Source of the DNA: Variovorax sp. S12S4
GTDB lineage: Bacteria > Pseudomonadota > Gammaproteobacteria > Burkholderiales > Burkholderiaceae_C
Direction of reading: 5' to 3'
Assembly: GCF_023195515.1 (NCBI RefSeq)
Contig: NZ_JALPKR020000002.1
Location: 496,001 to 560,000 of the forward strand
DNA: 64,000 nt
Below, in pieces: positions 1-8,723 of the stretch (the stretch's first letter is position 1; every line of letters starts with the position of its first letter). Below the pieces are notes generated by a model. It ran no database searches, was not told where the DNA came from, and saw only the letters and a list, made by a program, of their open reading frames with translations. Made by a program: the position numbers and the translations under genes.

Positions 1-93
1 GCTTTCGCCGCGCGTCAGGGCGACGGTGCCCAGCGCAAAAGCGCCGAGCACGGCCACGGCTAGCCACACCAGGTGGCGGCGGATGCTGTGCAT
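1..93 (-). CDS. cstA: Carbon starvation protein CstA, N-terminus only
   Basis: Only the first 31 codons lie in the window; the gene runs off the left edge. They encode a short basic stretch (HSIRRH) followed by a hydrophobic helix and an LTRGE ending, which matches my memory of the N-terminus of CstA proteins in Burkholderiales. CstA is a multi-pass inner-membrane peptide/pyruvate transporter induced on carbon starvation. The ATG is preceded by AGGAGA at good spacing, which fixes the start. The assignment rests on 31 residues, so another membrane protein is possible. Confidence 0.55.
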   Translation of the reverse strand, partial: MHSIRRHLVWLAVAVLGAFALGTVALTRGES

Positions 94-227
94 GGGAATG
101 TCTCCTGGAATTGAACCCGGGAGTGTTCCGCGTCGGCCCCGAGCCCGCATCCGTCGCACCGCGCGGGCTAGGTGCGTGGCTTTGCGTAATGGAAAACCCG
201 GAGCCGAGCCCGAAGGCCGGCCCGAAT

Positions 228-761
228 TCAGAGCCGACGAACCTGCACCGGCTGGCGCGACCAGTACACGCCGTCGAGCCGGTCGAGCCGCACTTCGCCG
301 CCGGTGGACGGCGCATGCACGAACTGCCCTGCGCCCACGTAAATGCCCGCATGCGAGGGCGTGGATGCACCGAAGAGCACCAGGTCGCCCGATCGGATGT
401 CGGACGCCGCCACCGGCCGGCCGAACCCGGCCAAACGGGCCACCGTGCGCGGCATGGCCTGGCCGGCGCTGTTCTTGTACACGTAGCCGATGAGGCCGCT
501 GCAATCGAACCCACCCTCGGGCGTGTTGCCGCCATAGCGGTACGGCGTGCCGACCAGGCCGAGCGCATGGATCGCGACGCCGTTCGATTGCTCGGCCGTC
601 AGGGGCGTGGTGCTGTAGGTGCCTGTCGAAGGGGGCATGCGCGGGCTTGCACAGCCCAGCGCCAGGAGGCAGGCGCCAATGGGAAGCAGACGAAGCAGCC
701 GTAGGAGCAGCGGCATGCGGGAAGGTGGCCTGGGTGCGAGTGCGTCTTGCAAGTCTTGCAT
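228..761 (-). CDS. NlpC/P60-family lipoprotein, putative peptidoglycan endopeptidase
   Basis: 177 residues. A signal peptide ends in the lipobox LALGC (Cys37), so the protein should be lipid-anchored in the envelope. The NlpC/P60 domain covers about residues 60-177. The catalytic Cys87 lies in FDCSGL, His137 in SHAGIYVG and a third polar residue, His149, in FVHAP; all three are intact. These enzymes cleave the D-Glu to diaminopimelate bond in peptidoglycan stems. The start is uncertain: an internal ATG at 716 (residue 16) gives a more typical signal peptide, and neither ATG has a convincing ribosome-binding site. It stands alone, 134 bp from cstA. Confidence 0.85.
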   Translation of the reverse strand: MQDLQDALAPRPPSRMPLLLRLLRLLPIGACLLALGCASPRMPPSTGTYSTTPLTAEQSNGVAIHALGLVGTPYRYGGNTPEGGFDCSGLIGYVYKNSAGQAMPRTVARLAGFGRPVAASDIRSGDLVLFGASTPSHAGIYVGAGQFVHAPSTGGEVRLDRLDGVYWSRQPVQVRRL

Positions 762-853
762 GTGGAATGGCGGGTCTTGTGGACGTGGCCAGACTCTAAC
801 GCGCCCAGCCCGCGGACCGCCGACCCCACCCGCCTACCGCGGCGCCGCTTTGC

Positions 854-1222
854 CTAGAAGCTCAACGTCGCCGCGCCCCGCTTGATCAGCTCGTGCATCA
901 CGCTGGAGCCGGCGATGACCACGCCTTCGAGCAGGCTCTCCTGCGTGTAGCCGCGGCTCTTCACGCAGGGCGTGCAGGCCCAGAGCGTGCCGCCTCGCGA
1001 AAGAAAGTCGCGCAGCATGTCGGCCAGCGGTTCCAATGGCTTGACGTGCGTCATGTCGGATGCGCCGCGCCGCACGAGATCGACACCCGCGCTGGTGAGA
1101 AAAATGGAGACCTTCAGCCCCGAGGTCATGCCGCCCAGGGCAATGACCAGTCCGACGGAGGACAATTCATGGTCGATGCCATGCGTGATTACAACGACCA
1201 GATCGCGTGTCTCGGTGTTCAT
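854..1222 (-). CDS. DsrE/DsrF-like small soluble protein
   Basis: 122 residues starting at the ATG at 1222, chosen because GGAG lies 7 nt before it; an ATG 12 nt further upstream is in frame but less well placed. The fold signature is a beta strand (LVVVITHG), a helix, a second strand (LKVSIFLT) and a C-terminal glycine-rich part, as in the DsrE family. Cys83 and Cys86 form a CxxC pair (ACTPC). DsrE proteins take part in sulfur transfer or are of unknown function; no dsr or tus genes are nearby, so the substrate cannot be given. It is divergent from the AraC gene at 1278. Confidence 0.7.
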   Translation of the reverse strand: MNTETRDLVVVITHGIDHELSSVGLVIALGGMTSGLKVSIFLTSAGVDLVRRGASDMTHVKPLEPLADMLRDFLSRGGTLWACTPCVKSRGYTQESLLEGVVIAGSSVMHELIKRGAATLSF

Positions 1223-1277
1223 AGTGGTCTCCATTGAATGAGTGGAGCCAGCGTACGCTTCATGCCGGAGGCAGGCC
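1223..1277. promoter_or_regulatory. Divergent control region between DsrE-like gene and AraC gene
   Basis: This 55-bp gap separates two divergent start codons, each with its own ribosome-binding site (GGAG for the DsrE-like gene, GGAGG for the AraC gene). Both promoters must overlap here or inside the opposite coding region. No clear repeat was seen. Confidence 0.4.
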
Positions 1278-2294
1278 ATGACCAAAATGCCGGAAGTCTT
1301 GACCCAAACATCGCCGGGTCGTTCGGGGGACATGCTGTCGGATTTGCTCGAAAGCATGCACGTCACAGGCATGGTGCTGTTCCGTGCCGAGTTCCGCGAG
1401 CCCTGGTGCGTGACGAGCGTCGATTCGGGCCAGATGGCCGCGATGCTCGCGCTCGGCTCGAGCCGCGTGATTCCCTTTCACATCATCGGCTCCGGCGGCT
1501 GCCGGATCGAGCTGCCCGAGCGCGAACCCATGCGGCTGAACAGCGGCGATGCCGTGCTGCTGCCGTATGGCGGCGTTCACCGCCTGAGCGGCGGCGACGC
1601 CACGGCGCCGGTACACATCGGCCAGTTGCTGCCGCAGCCTCCGTGGGCCGGCATGCCGCTGGTGGAGCATGGCGGAGCCGGCGGCGCCACCAGCGTCATC
1701 TGCGGATTCATACGCTGCGACGAGCTGCTGTTTCACCCCGTGCTGCGGCACCTGCCCGACGTGCTGCACATCACGCCGGACACCACGCCGGCCGACCACT
1801 GGCTGGCCACCACCATCCGCCATACCGTGACCGAGGCCAGCAAGCCGCAGCCCGGATGGCGCAGCATGCTGCCGCGACTCACCGAGTTGATGTTCGTGGA
1901 AATCCTGCGCAAGCACATGCAGGGCCTCTCGGCCGACGAGGTGGGCTGGTTCGCGGCGTACAACGATGCCGTGGTCGGCTCGGCCCTGAAGCTGCTGCAC
2001 GCAGCGCCGCTGGAAGACTGGAACCTGGAGAGCCTGGCCCGCGGCGTAGGCGTGTCGCGCACCGTGCTGAGCGAACGGTTCAATCACTTTCTCGACCAGC
2101 CGCCGATGCAATACCTGGCGCACTGGCGCCTGCAGCTGGCCGCCAAGCACTTGAAGAGCAGCGAGCTGCCGATCAAGATCATTGCCGACCACGCAAGGTA
2201 CGAGTCGGAGGCGGCTTTCAGCCGGGCGTTCAAGCGGCGCTTCGGCGTGCCGCCTGGGGACTGGCGGCGAAGGCAGGCGCAGGGGCTGGGTTGA
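1278..2294 (+). CDS. AraC-family transcriptional regulator with cupin sensor domain
   Basis: 338 residues from the ATG at 1278, which has GGAGG 6 nt upstream. The N-terminal half looks like the cupin_6 type sensor (HIIGSGGCRIEL, then GDAVLLPYGGVHRL). The C-terminal ~100 residues hold two helix-turn-helix motifs of the AraC type (LARGVGVSRTVLSERF and KIIADHARYESEAAFSRAFK, followed by FGVPPGDWR). Regulators of this type often control a neighbouring gene; here the DsrE-like gene is divergent and is the natural target. Ligand unknown. Confidence 0.88.
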   Translation: MTKMPEVLTQTSPGRSGDMLSDLLESMHVTGMVLFRAEFREPWCVTSVDSGQMAAMLALGSSRVIPFHIIGSGGCRIELPEREPMRLNSGDAVLLPYGGVHRLSGGDATAPVHIGQLLPQPPWAGMPLVEHGGAGGATSVICGFIRCDELLFHPVLRHLPDVLHITPDTTPADHWLATTIRHTVTEASKPQPGWRSMLPRLTELMFVEILRKHMQGLSADEVGWFAAYNDAVVGSALKLLHAAPLEDWNLESLARGVGVSRTVLSERFNHFLDQPPMQYLAHWRLQLAAKHLKSSELPIKIIADHARYESEAAFSRAFKRRFGVPPGDWRRRQAQGLG

Positions 2295-2339
2295 TCGAGC
2301 GATGAACGGCGCCATGGCATCTATTTGCAAAGAGTCTGC

Positions 2340-3359
2340 ATGAAATCAGCAGGGTTGAAGGGCACTGTCTCCATCGAGCTCGTGCACGAGGCACTGCACG
2401 CCGCGGCGCTCAGGAACATGGACATAACCAGCGTGCTCGAAAGCGCAAAGCTGGATCGCGATCTGCTGAATGCACCCCGTGCGCGCATCTCCGCTGCCGC
2501 CTACTCGCGCATGTGGGTGGCGCTCGCCGACCTGATGGACGACGAGTTCTTCGGCCTCGACAGCCACGGGCTTCGCCGCGGAAGCTATGCGCTCATGACG
2601 CGCGCAGCGGTCAGCTCCAACAACCTGGAGCACGCGCTGCGCCGCATCCTCCGATTTCTTCACGCCACATTGGACGACTTTCACGGCGAGCTGGTCCGCT
2701 CGGCGGACGAGGCCCGCGTCGTCTTGCATGACGGCGGCGTGCTACGCCGGCTGTTCGGCTACGGCACCTGGTTCATCCTCGTTCACGGCCTGGCATGCTG
2801 GCTCGTTCACAGGCGCATTCCCTTGCGCGAGATGCAGTTCCGGTGCCCGCCTCCCGGCGACGACAGCCACTACCGCACGCGGTTCTGCGAGAACGTGAAG
2901 TTCAACGGCGAGACCACGCACATCACGTTCGCAAGCGATCTGCTGGATTTGAAGATCGCGGAATCTCCAGACACGGTCGACAATTTCTTGCGCGCGGCGC
3001 CGGCCAACCTGCTGGTCAAGTACCGCAATGACGCGAGCACCAGCGCGCAGGTTCGCAACAGGTTGCGCAGCCAGTTGCCCGATGCCTGGCCGGAGCTGGA
3101 GAAGCTGGCGCAGGAACTCTGCGTTTCCGGCACCACCCTCCAGCGCCGCCTGCAGCAAGAGGGCGTGAACTACCAGCGTGTGAAGGACGACCTTCGGCGG
3201 GACATTGCCATCGATCTGCTGTCGAGCGCGACCTTGACGGTGGCTGAAGTCGCAGCCCGGACGGGGTTCCAGGAGACAAGCGCTTTTCATCGCGCGTTCA
3301 AGAAATGGACGGGTGTCAGCCCCGGCGCGTATCGCTCCTCCCGCCCCGGGCGGGAATAG
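2340..3359 (+). CDS. AraC-family regulator, arabinose-binding-domain (OruR/ArgR-like) type
   Basis: 339 residues. About residues 20-200 match the Arabinose_bd type effector domain found in OruR, MmsR and related regulators, and the last ~95 residues carry the AraC double HTH (LCVSGTTLQRRLQQEG and AEVAARTGFQETSAFHRAFK, then WTGVSPGAYR). A TTG five codons upstream is also in frame; the ATG at 2340 was preferred although the ribosome-binding site (AAAGAG) is weak. It reads in the same direction as the nitroreductase operon beginning 148 bp downstream and is the likely regulator of it. Confidence 0.85.
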   Translation: MKSAGLKGTVSIELVHEALHAAALRNMDITSVLESAKLDRDLLNAPRARISAAAYSRMWVALADLMDDEFFGLDSHGLRRGSYALMTRAAVSSNNLEHALRRILRFLHATLDDFHGELVRSADEARVVLHDGGVLRRLFGYGTWFILVHGLACWLVHRRIPLREMQFRCPPPGDDSHYRTRFCENVKFNGETTHITFASDLLDLKIAESPDTVDNFLRAAPANLLVKYRNDASTSAQVRNRLRSQLPDAWPELEKLAQELCVSGTTLQRRLQQEGVNYQRVKDDLRRDIAIDLLSSATLTVAEVAARTGFQETSAFHRAFKKWTGVSPGAYRSSRPGRE

Positions 3360-3507
3360 GCGCTCCCCAGGAAGAGCTTCGCATGCCCAAAGGCCCCGAT
3401 CCAATCGAGGCGTTCGGGCATGGGCTTCGGTTGCTTGCAGAACTAACCTCCGCTCGCACCCGCAGCTTGCGTGTGCCAAGCGCTTGTTGAAAGCAAGGAA
3501 CCCTGGA

Positions 3508-4248
3508 ATGAACCGAATGATGGCACCGCCGCTCGGCGCAGAAACGCTGCGAGCGGCAGTCGATTGGGCAATTGCCACCCGGCGCAGCGTGAGAGCGTAT
3601 TTGCCGAGGCCTGTGCCACGGGAAGAAATCGAAGCGATCCTCTCGACCGCGCGCTACAGCGCTTCGGGCATGAACATGCAACCCTGGCATGTGCATGTGC
3701 TGACCGGGCCTGCGAAGACAAGCCTGTGCGCAGCCATTGCGGCGCTCGACGACGATCCCCGGCTATCGGGCGAGCTGCTGGAGCCTTACGACTACTACCC
3801 GCGGGAATGGTTCTCCCCCTATCTCGAGCGGCGCCGCAAGGTCGGATGGGATCTGTACGGCCTGCTTGGCATTGCCAAGGGCGACAAGCAGCGCATGCAC
3901 CTGCAGCACGGGCGCAACTATCGGTTCTTCGATGCGCCCGTGGGCCTGTTCTTCACCGTCGACCGCTCGCTCCAGGAAGGAAGCCTGCTGGACTACGGCA
4001 TGTTCCTGCAGAGCGTGATGGTGGCCGCGCGAAGCCGGGGCCTTCACACCTGCCCCCAGGCGGCCTTCCTGAAGTTTCACCGCCAGATCGGCGAGTTGTT
4101 GGAAATACCCACGGGCCAGATGCTCGTTTGCGGTATGAGCCTGGGCTACGCGGACGAGTCGTCGATAGAGAACTCGCTCGTTACCGAGCGGGAGCCGGTT
4201 TCCTCATTCACGACGTTCCACAACAATGCAAAGGAGACAAGAGCATGA
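3508..4248 (+). CDS. Nitroreductase-family FMN oxidoreductase
   Basis: 246 residues from the ATG at 3508 (AAGGAA 7 nt upstream). The FMN phosphate-binding signature RRSVRAYLPRPV lies at residues 25-36 and ASGMNMQPWHV at 52-62, both typical of the family. A long insertion with DYYPREWFSPY and the tail with CGMSLGYADE resemble nitroreductases that act on quinones or nitroaromatics. Its stop overlaps the next start (ATGA), so it is translationally coupled to the acyl-CoA ligase. The natural substrate cannot be read from the sequence. Confidence 0.88.
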   Translation: MNRMMAPPLGAETLRAAVDWAIATRRSVRAYLPRPVPREEIEAILSTARYSASGMNMQPWHVHVLTGPAKTSLCAAIAALDDDPRLSGELLEPYDYYPREWFSPYLERRRKVGWDLYGLLGIAKGDKQRMHLQHGRNYRFFDAPVGLFFTVDRSLQEGSLLDYGMFLQSVMVAARSRGLHTCPQAAFLKFHRQIGELLEIPTGQMLVCGMSLGYADESSIENSLVTEREPVSSFTTFHNNAKETRA

Positions 4249-5899
4249 GCGCGGAATCCTATGGCAAGGGCCTCGACCGCTGCGAGGCCAATCATGTGCC
4301 GCTGACGCCACTCGGCTTTCTCGATCGCGCCGCGCTGGCGCATCCGGACCGCCCGGCCGTGGTGCACGGCGATCTGTCGCGAAGCTGGGCGCAGACGCGC
4401 GAGCGCTGCCATCGCCTTGCGTCGGCGCTGGTGATCCGCGGCGTTCAGCCGGGGGACACCGTTTCAGTGCTGGCGCCCAATACACCCGCCATGCTGGAGG
4501 CGCATTTCGGCGTGCCGCTGGCAGGCGCCGTTCTCAATGCGATCAACCACCGACTGGATGCCGAAGCGATTGCATTCATCCTGCGCCATGGCGAATGCAA
4601 GCTGCTGATGGTCGACCGCGAGTTCTCTGCAACGGTTGCCGCTGCCTTGAAGCTGCTCGACGAGCCTCCAGCGGTCATCGACATCAACGACCACCTCGCG
4701 CCGGCCGGTGAACGCATCGGCGAGACCGACTACGAATCTTTGCTGGCGAGCGGAGACCCACACTTCGCCGGCCGCTGGCCGAGCGATGAATGGCAGCCCA
4801 TAGCCCTGAACTACACCTCCGGCACCACGGGGACCCGAAGGGCGTGGTCGCGAGCCACCGCGGCACCTACCTCATGAGCCTGCTGCAGATCACGAACTGG
4901 GCCATGCCGCGGGCGCCGAGATATCTGTGGACGCTGCCCATGTTCCATGCCAACGGATGGTGCTTCACCTGGGCCGTCACTGCGGCGGCGGGCACCCATG
5001 TCTGCCTGCGCAGAGTGTCGGCCGAGGCGGTGCTACAGGCTATCGACAGGCACGAGATAGATCATCTCTGCGCGGCGCCGGTCGTCATGGCCATGCTCGC
5101 GGACTCGGCGCAAGACATCAGACTGTCCCGCCCCGTGCGCGTGCTCACCGCGGGGTCCCCTCCTCCGCTTGCCGTGCTCAACAGTGTTTTGGCCATGGGT
5201 TTCGATGTGGAGCACGTCTTCGGCATCACGGAGGTTTGCGGCACGCCGGTGAGTTGCGCATGGCAAGACGGCTGGGACGATCTTCCCAAGGCCGAGCAAG
5301 GCAAGCTGCGGGTGCGCCAGGGCGTGCGCGCCGCCATGTTCGAAGGCCTCATGGTCGGCGATGCGGACACCCTGGCGCCCGTTTCGCAGGACGGAAAAAC
5401 TGCGGGAGAGCTCATGCTGCGCGGCAACACGGTAATGATGGGCTACTTCAAGAACGAGGCCGCAACGCGCAAGGCGCTCGCCAACGGATGGTTCCGTACC
5501 GGGGACGTCGCGGTACTCCATGGCAACGGCTATGCGCAGATCACGGATCGTTCGAAAGACGTGATCATTTCGGGCGGAGAGAACATCTCTTCCGTCGAAG
5601 TCGAGGACGTGGTTCACGGTCACCCAGCCGTCTTGCATGCCGCCGTGGTCGCCCAGCCAGACGGGAAATGGGGCGAAGTGCCCTGCGTGTTCATCGAACT
5701 CCGGGCAGGTGCCGCGGCACCGTCGGAGCAAGAAATCATTGCCTTCTGCCGTGAGCGGCTGGCGCACTTCAAGTGTCCGCGCCGCGTGATCTTCAGCAGC
5801 TTGCCGAAAACGGCCACGGGCAAGATCCAGAAATTCCGCCTGCGCCAGCAAGCCGGAAGCCAGGAAGCCATCACCGGGCTCGCGAGGCCGCATGACTGA
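4245..5899 (+). pseudogene. AMP-dependent acyl-CoA synthetase/ligase, frameshifted
   Basis: The gene is read in two frames. Frame one (4245 to about 4832) gives the N-terminal domain up to NYTSGTTG; frame two (from about 4832 to 5899) resumes with DPKGVV and continues through MFHANGW, FGITEVCG, GWFRTGDVA, DRSKDVIISGGENIS and the C-terminal PKTATGKIQKF. Restoring one base in the GGGG run at 4829-4832 rebuilds the adenylate-binding motif TSGTTGDPKG and a 551-residue protein of normal family length. All other ligase motifs are intact. The enzyme would activate a carboxylic acid to its CoA thioester. It is either freshly broken or a base-calling error; the latter seems likelier because the rest is undecayed. 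Confidence 0.85.
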
Positions 5900-6371
5900 G
5901 TTCGAACCCGCTGCCGGGGCGCCCATAGAGCCCGGCTACCGCTTCTCGCGGACCCACGCCTTCGACGAAGAGCAAGTCAGAAGGTTTGCCCTGGCCGCGG
6001 GAGACGACAACCCACTGCACCACGACGCGGAATTTGCAAGAGGCACGCGCTTCGGCGGCTTGATAGCAAGCGGCACGCACACCACCTCGCTCTTGATGGG
6101 GCTTACCGCCAGTCACTTTGCCAAGAAAGGAAACGTGCTCGGAATCAACTTCTCGGTCGACCTGCTGCGCCCCGTGCGGGCGAGCGAGACGGTACTCATC
6201 GAATGGAATGTACTGTCGATCGCGGCCCGCCCGAGAGGCGGCAGCATCATCGAGATGCAGGGCTGGGTGAAAGACGCGGATGACCGGACCAGCGTTCTTG
6301 CGCATGGCACGGTGCTGCTCGCGCCTAGCTCGTCATCACAGTTGCCCCGCACCGGTAGTCAGGCTGGCTGA
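5892..6371 (+). CDS. MaoC-like (R)-specific enoyl-CoA hydratase / dehydratase
   Basis: 159 residues, a single hot-dog domain. The hydratase-type signature is clear: FALAAGDDNPLHHD followed by FGGLIASGTHT (residues about 33-64). The start overlaps the ligase stop by 8 bp, so this is the third gene of a coupled operon. The likely role is hydration of an enoyl-CoA or a thioesterase-like step on the CoA ester made by the ligase; the acyl chain is unknown. Confidence 0.88.
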   Translation: MTEFEPAAGAPIEPGYRFSRTHAFDEEQVRRFALAAGDDNPLHHDAEFARGTRFGGLIASGTHTTSLLMGLTASHFAKKGNVLGINFSVDLLRPVRASETVLIEWNVLSIAARPRGGSIIEMQGWVKDADDRTSVLAHGTVLLAPSSSSQLPRTGSQAG

Positions 6372-6483
6372 AATTTGCACGAGTGCGTGCCGTGCGTAAG
6401 GCTTGTCACGGCTGCGAGTACAGTTCTTTTTGCGCTATCAACAAGGGTACGGACGCACAGTCCGCGCCGAATCGGGGAGTTCA

Positions 6484-7167
6484 ATGGGCATCGAATATCG
6501 GCACTTTCTTGTCGTGGACGACGCGCGATGGAAGCCGCAGGCAGACACAGTGTCAAGGGTCGAACAGGTGCTTCGCGCTTGGTCGTTGGGTGATCGCCCG
6601 GATAAGGTCATTGACTTGGTTCGAGGAGAACAGCTCTCCACTGAGACTTCCACAACCTCAGCACCGGGTAGAGGAATCGCAGTGATCTATGGCGGAGTCG
6701 ATGGTGCCGCTGTCGAAAAGCTGGCTGGCCCGTCCTACTATCCGGATCTGAATGCCGCTGACCGCTACATCATGAGCACGACACTGATCGTTGGGGATGA
6801 CTACCGGTTGCACACAACCGCAGACAGCAGTATCTACTTCGAGGTGGTAGAACCGCCACTCGACTCAAAAGGGCGTCAGCTTGACCCGATCGACGGCGAG
6901 TATTCGTCGGCTCTCTACGCGGACACGTTCGCGGGGACGGACGTTTCATCGCCCCCGGTGGTAGTGGCGCATGTCGCCGAATTTGCACAGAAGAACATTG
7001 GCTGGGCTAAGTGCAACGGATTCTGGCGGGTGGCACTGGTAATCGATTTCGGAAAGGACATTCCCGGCTTCGCTAGAGGTATTCATTGTCTGCCCGCCAT
7101 CCAGTTTGTGCATGACCTCAGCGAAGCCTTTAGAGGCCCTGTTCTCCAGATTGGCGAGTTCGACTAA
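6484..7167 (+). CDS. Hypothetical protein in lower-GC DNA
   Basis: 227 residues; the ATG at 6484 has GGAG 5 nt upstream. I do not recognise the family. There is no signal peptide or membrane segment. It begins with GIEYRHFLVVDDARW and is rich in beta-strand-like stretches, so a compact cytosolic domain is likely. The DNA from about 6380 to 7200 is visibly less GC-rich than its neighbours and codons are less biased, suggesting recent acquisition. Single, uncoupled gene. An immunity-type protein is one possibility, but this is only a guess from size and context. Confidence 0.7.
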   Translation: MGIEYRHFLVVDDARWKPQADTVSRVEQVLRAWSLGDRPDKVIDLVRGEQLSTETSTTSAPGRGIAVIYGGVDGAAVEKLAGPSYYPDLNAADRYIMSTTLIVGDDYRLHTTADSSIYFEVVEPPLDSKGRQLDPIDGEYSSALYADTFAGTDVSSPPVVVAHVAEFAQKNIGWAKCNGFWRVALVIDFGKDIPGFARGIHCLPAIQFVHDLSEAFRGPVLQIGEFD

Positions 7168-7320
7168 TCACGGAGCGCCCGCAAAATCGCGGCCAGCTAA
7201 GTTGAGCCTCGGTGACGCCGCTAAGGCCGTTGGCAGAAAACGAGGCTTTGTTGTCATTGCTGCGGTAACGCGCAGCTCCTAGACTCGCCGCTCCAATGCC
7301 TGGAGCAAGGGGCTAATGCC

Positions 7321-7962
7321 ATGTCAAAGCTTCGATTCAGGATCTCGATTTCGCTGGACGGGTTTGTCGCCGGTCCGCACCAAAGCTTGCAGGAACCGCT
7401 CGGGGCTGGCGGCGAGCAATTGCATGAATGGGTGGTCCCGCTGGAGGCCTGGCGCCGGCCACACGGCCTGGATGGCGGCGTGGTGAACGAGAGCACGGCG
7501 GTGATGGAAGACGAACTCGTCAACATCGGCGCGACCATCATGGGACGCAACATGTTCGGCGGCGGCCCAGGGCCGTGGGACAACACGAATCCCTGGAACG
7601 GCTGGTGGGGCCGCAATCCGCCGTTTCGTCACCCGGTATTCGTGCTGACCCACCACGCGCGCGAACCCTTGATGATGGAAGGCGGCACGAGCTTCACGTT
7701 CGTGACCGACGGCATCGAGAGTGCACTGGACCAAGCCCGGCGCGCGGCAGGCGGAAAGGACGTGGCACTGGCGGGTGGGGCCAACGCCGCGCAGCAGTAC
7801 CTGAAAGCCGGCCTCATCGATGAAATGCAGCTGCACCTCGCGCCGATCTTGCTCGGCGGTGGGGAACGCCTGTTCGACGGCGTCGACACCCTGCATTCCC
7901 TTGCCCTGGTGAAGACGATCGCGGCGCCGGACGTGACCCACCTGAAATTCGCGAGAAAGTAA
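7321..7962 (+). CDS. RibD C-terminal / dihydrofolate-reductase-like protein
   Basis: 213 residues. The N-terminus RISISLDGFVAGP and the later TIMGRNMFGGG are the usual signature of the RibD_C family of stand-alone DHFR-fold reductases. A glycine-rich nucleotide-binding part (VALAGGANAAQQYLKAGLIDEM) and LAPILLGGGERLF are also typical. These proteins bind NADPH; physiological substrates are mostly unknown. AAGGGG lies 9 nt before the ATG. Confidence 0.85.
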   Translation: MSKLRFRISISLDGFVAGPHQSLQEPLGAGGEQLHEWVVPLEAWRRPHGLDGGVVNESTAVMEDELVNIGATIMGRNMFGGGPGPWDNTNPWNGWWGRNPPFRHPVFVLTHHAREPLMMEGGTSFTFVTDGIESALDQARRAAGGKDVALAGGANAAQQYLKAGLIDEMQLHLAPILLGGGERLFDGVDTLHSLALVKTIAAPDVTHLKFARK

Positions 7963-8061
7963 AAGCGCACTTGGCGGCAGACGTTGGCTTAGCGCTCTAG
8001 TGGTAGATGCCGTAGAGATACTGTTCCAGTCCGCTGTGGGTCGGCAATCTGATCGGTGCTA

Positions 8062-8535
8062 CTAAGTGCCCCGCGCACGAACATGGTGAATAACTATCGT
8101 CTCGGCTGCGATCTCCTCGACCCATTCTTCAGGTGTCATGTAAGGCCGTTCGCCTTGATGCTCCTGATGGAAACGCACGATGGGGTTGTCGTATTCTGTG
8201 TAGTAGACGAAGAAGCCGCGGGTGGGAAAGTCGTGCGCAAGTTTCGCCGCAACGGCTTCCGCCCACCGTTTGCCGAAGACGCAGGCAGCTCGAAAGTCCG
8301 GATGCTCATCCTCCCACCATGGCTCATCCGGAAGATGCGCGCTGTGGGAGAAACAGTCGAGGACGTGCGTGTGATTGGCGTTGTGCTCGACATACGTGCG
8401 ATCGGGTGACTGCGTGAGGCACGATGGCGGTGCGCACCATGAAAAGAAAATGAGTCCGTCGACCATCTTGAAGACAGGCCACAGATAGTCAGCGCTTGCC
8501 AAGCCTGCCCGCATTGGTACTTTTTTGATTTTCAT
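8062..8535 (-). CDS. Hypothetical Cys/His-rich protein
   Basis: 157 residues from the ATG at 8535; an in-frame ATG at 8556 adds seven residues, and neither has a strong ribosome-binding site. I do not recognise it. It is acidic, rich in His, Trp and Cys (PWWEDEHPDF, VEHNANHTHVLDCFSHSAH), and has no signal peptide or membrane helix. Base composition is lower in GC than the flanking housekeeping genes. It converges on the RibD-like gene. Confidence 0.6.
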   Translation of the reverse strand: MKIKKVPMRAGLASADYLWPVFKMVDGLIFFSWCAPPSCLTQSPDRTYVEHNANHTHVLDCFSHSAHLPDEPWWEDEHPDFRAACVFGKRWAEAVAAKLAHDFPTRGFFVYYTEYDNPIVRFHQEHQGERPYMTPEEWVEEIAAETIVIHHVRARGT

Positions 8536-8552
8536 ATCCAGAGTCTGGCACG

Positions 8553-8690
8553 TCACGGTATTCCCACGACTTCATCGTCGCAGGCGCTCCCGTTCGAGAT
8601 TCCATCGGTAAGCACTCGGGCGAAACCGGTGATCTCGCCGCTTGCGGCCAGCGCAAACAACCTGCGTATCCGATCCTTGCGATCGAGCCG
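8553..8690 (-). pseudogene. Possible remnant of a GNAT acetyltransferase
   Basis: Between two genes the minus strand holds a short open segment ending at a TGA at 8553-8555 and reading RLFALAASGEITGFARVLTDG. The part ASGEITGFARVLTDG resembles the strand-turn-strand core that precedes the acetyl-CoA site in GNAT proteins. There is no start codon and no acetyl-CoA loop after it. I call it a degraded fragment with low confidence; chance similarity is possible. Confidence 0.25.
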
Positions 8691-8723
8691 TCATCGCGAA
8701 GCGCCAGTTATGGCGTGTCTTCG

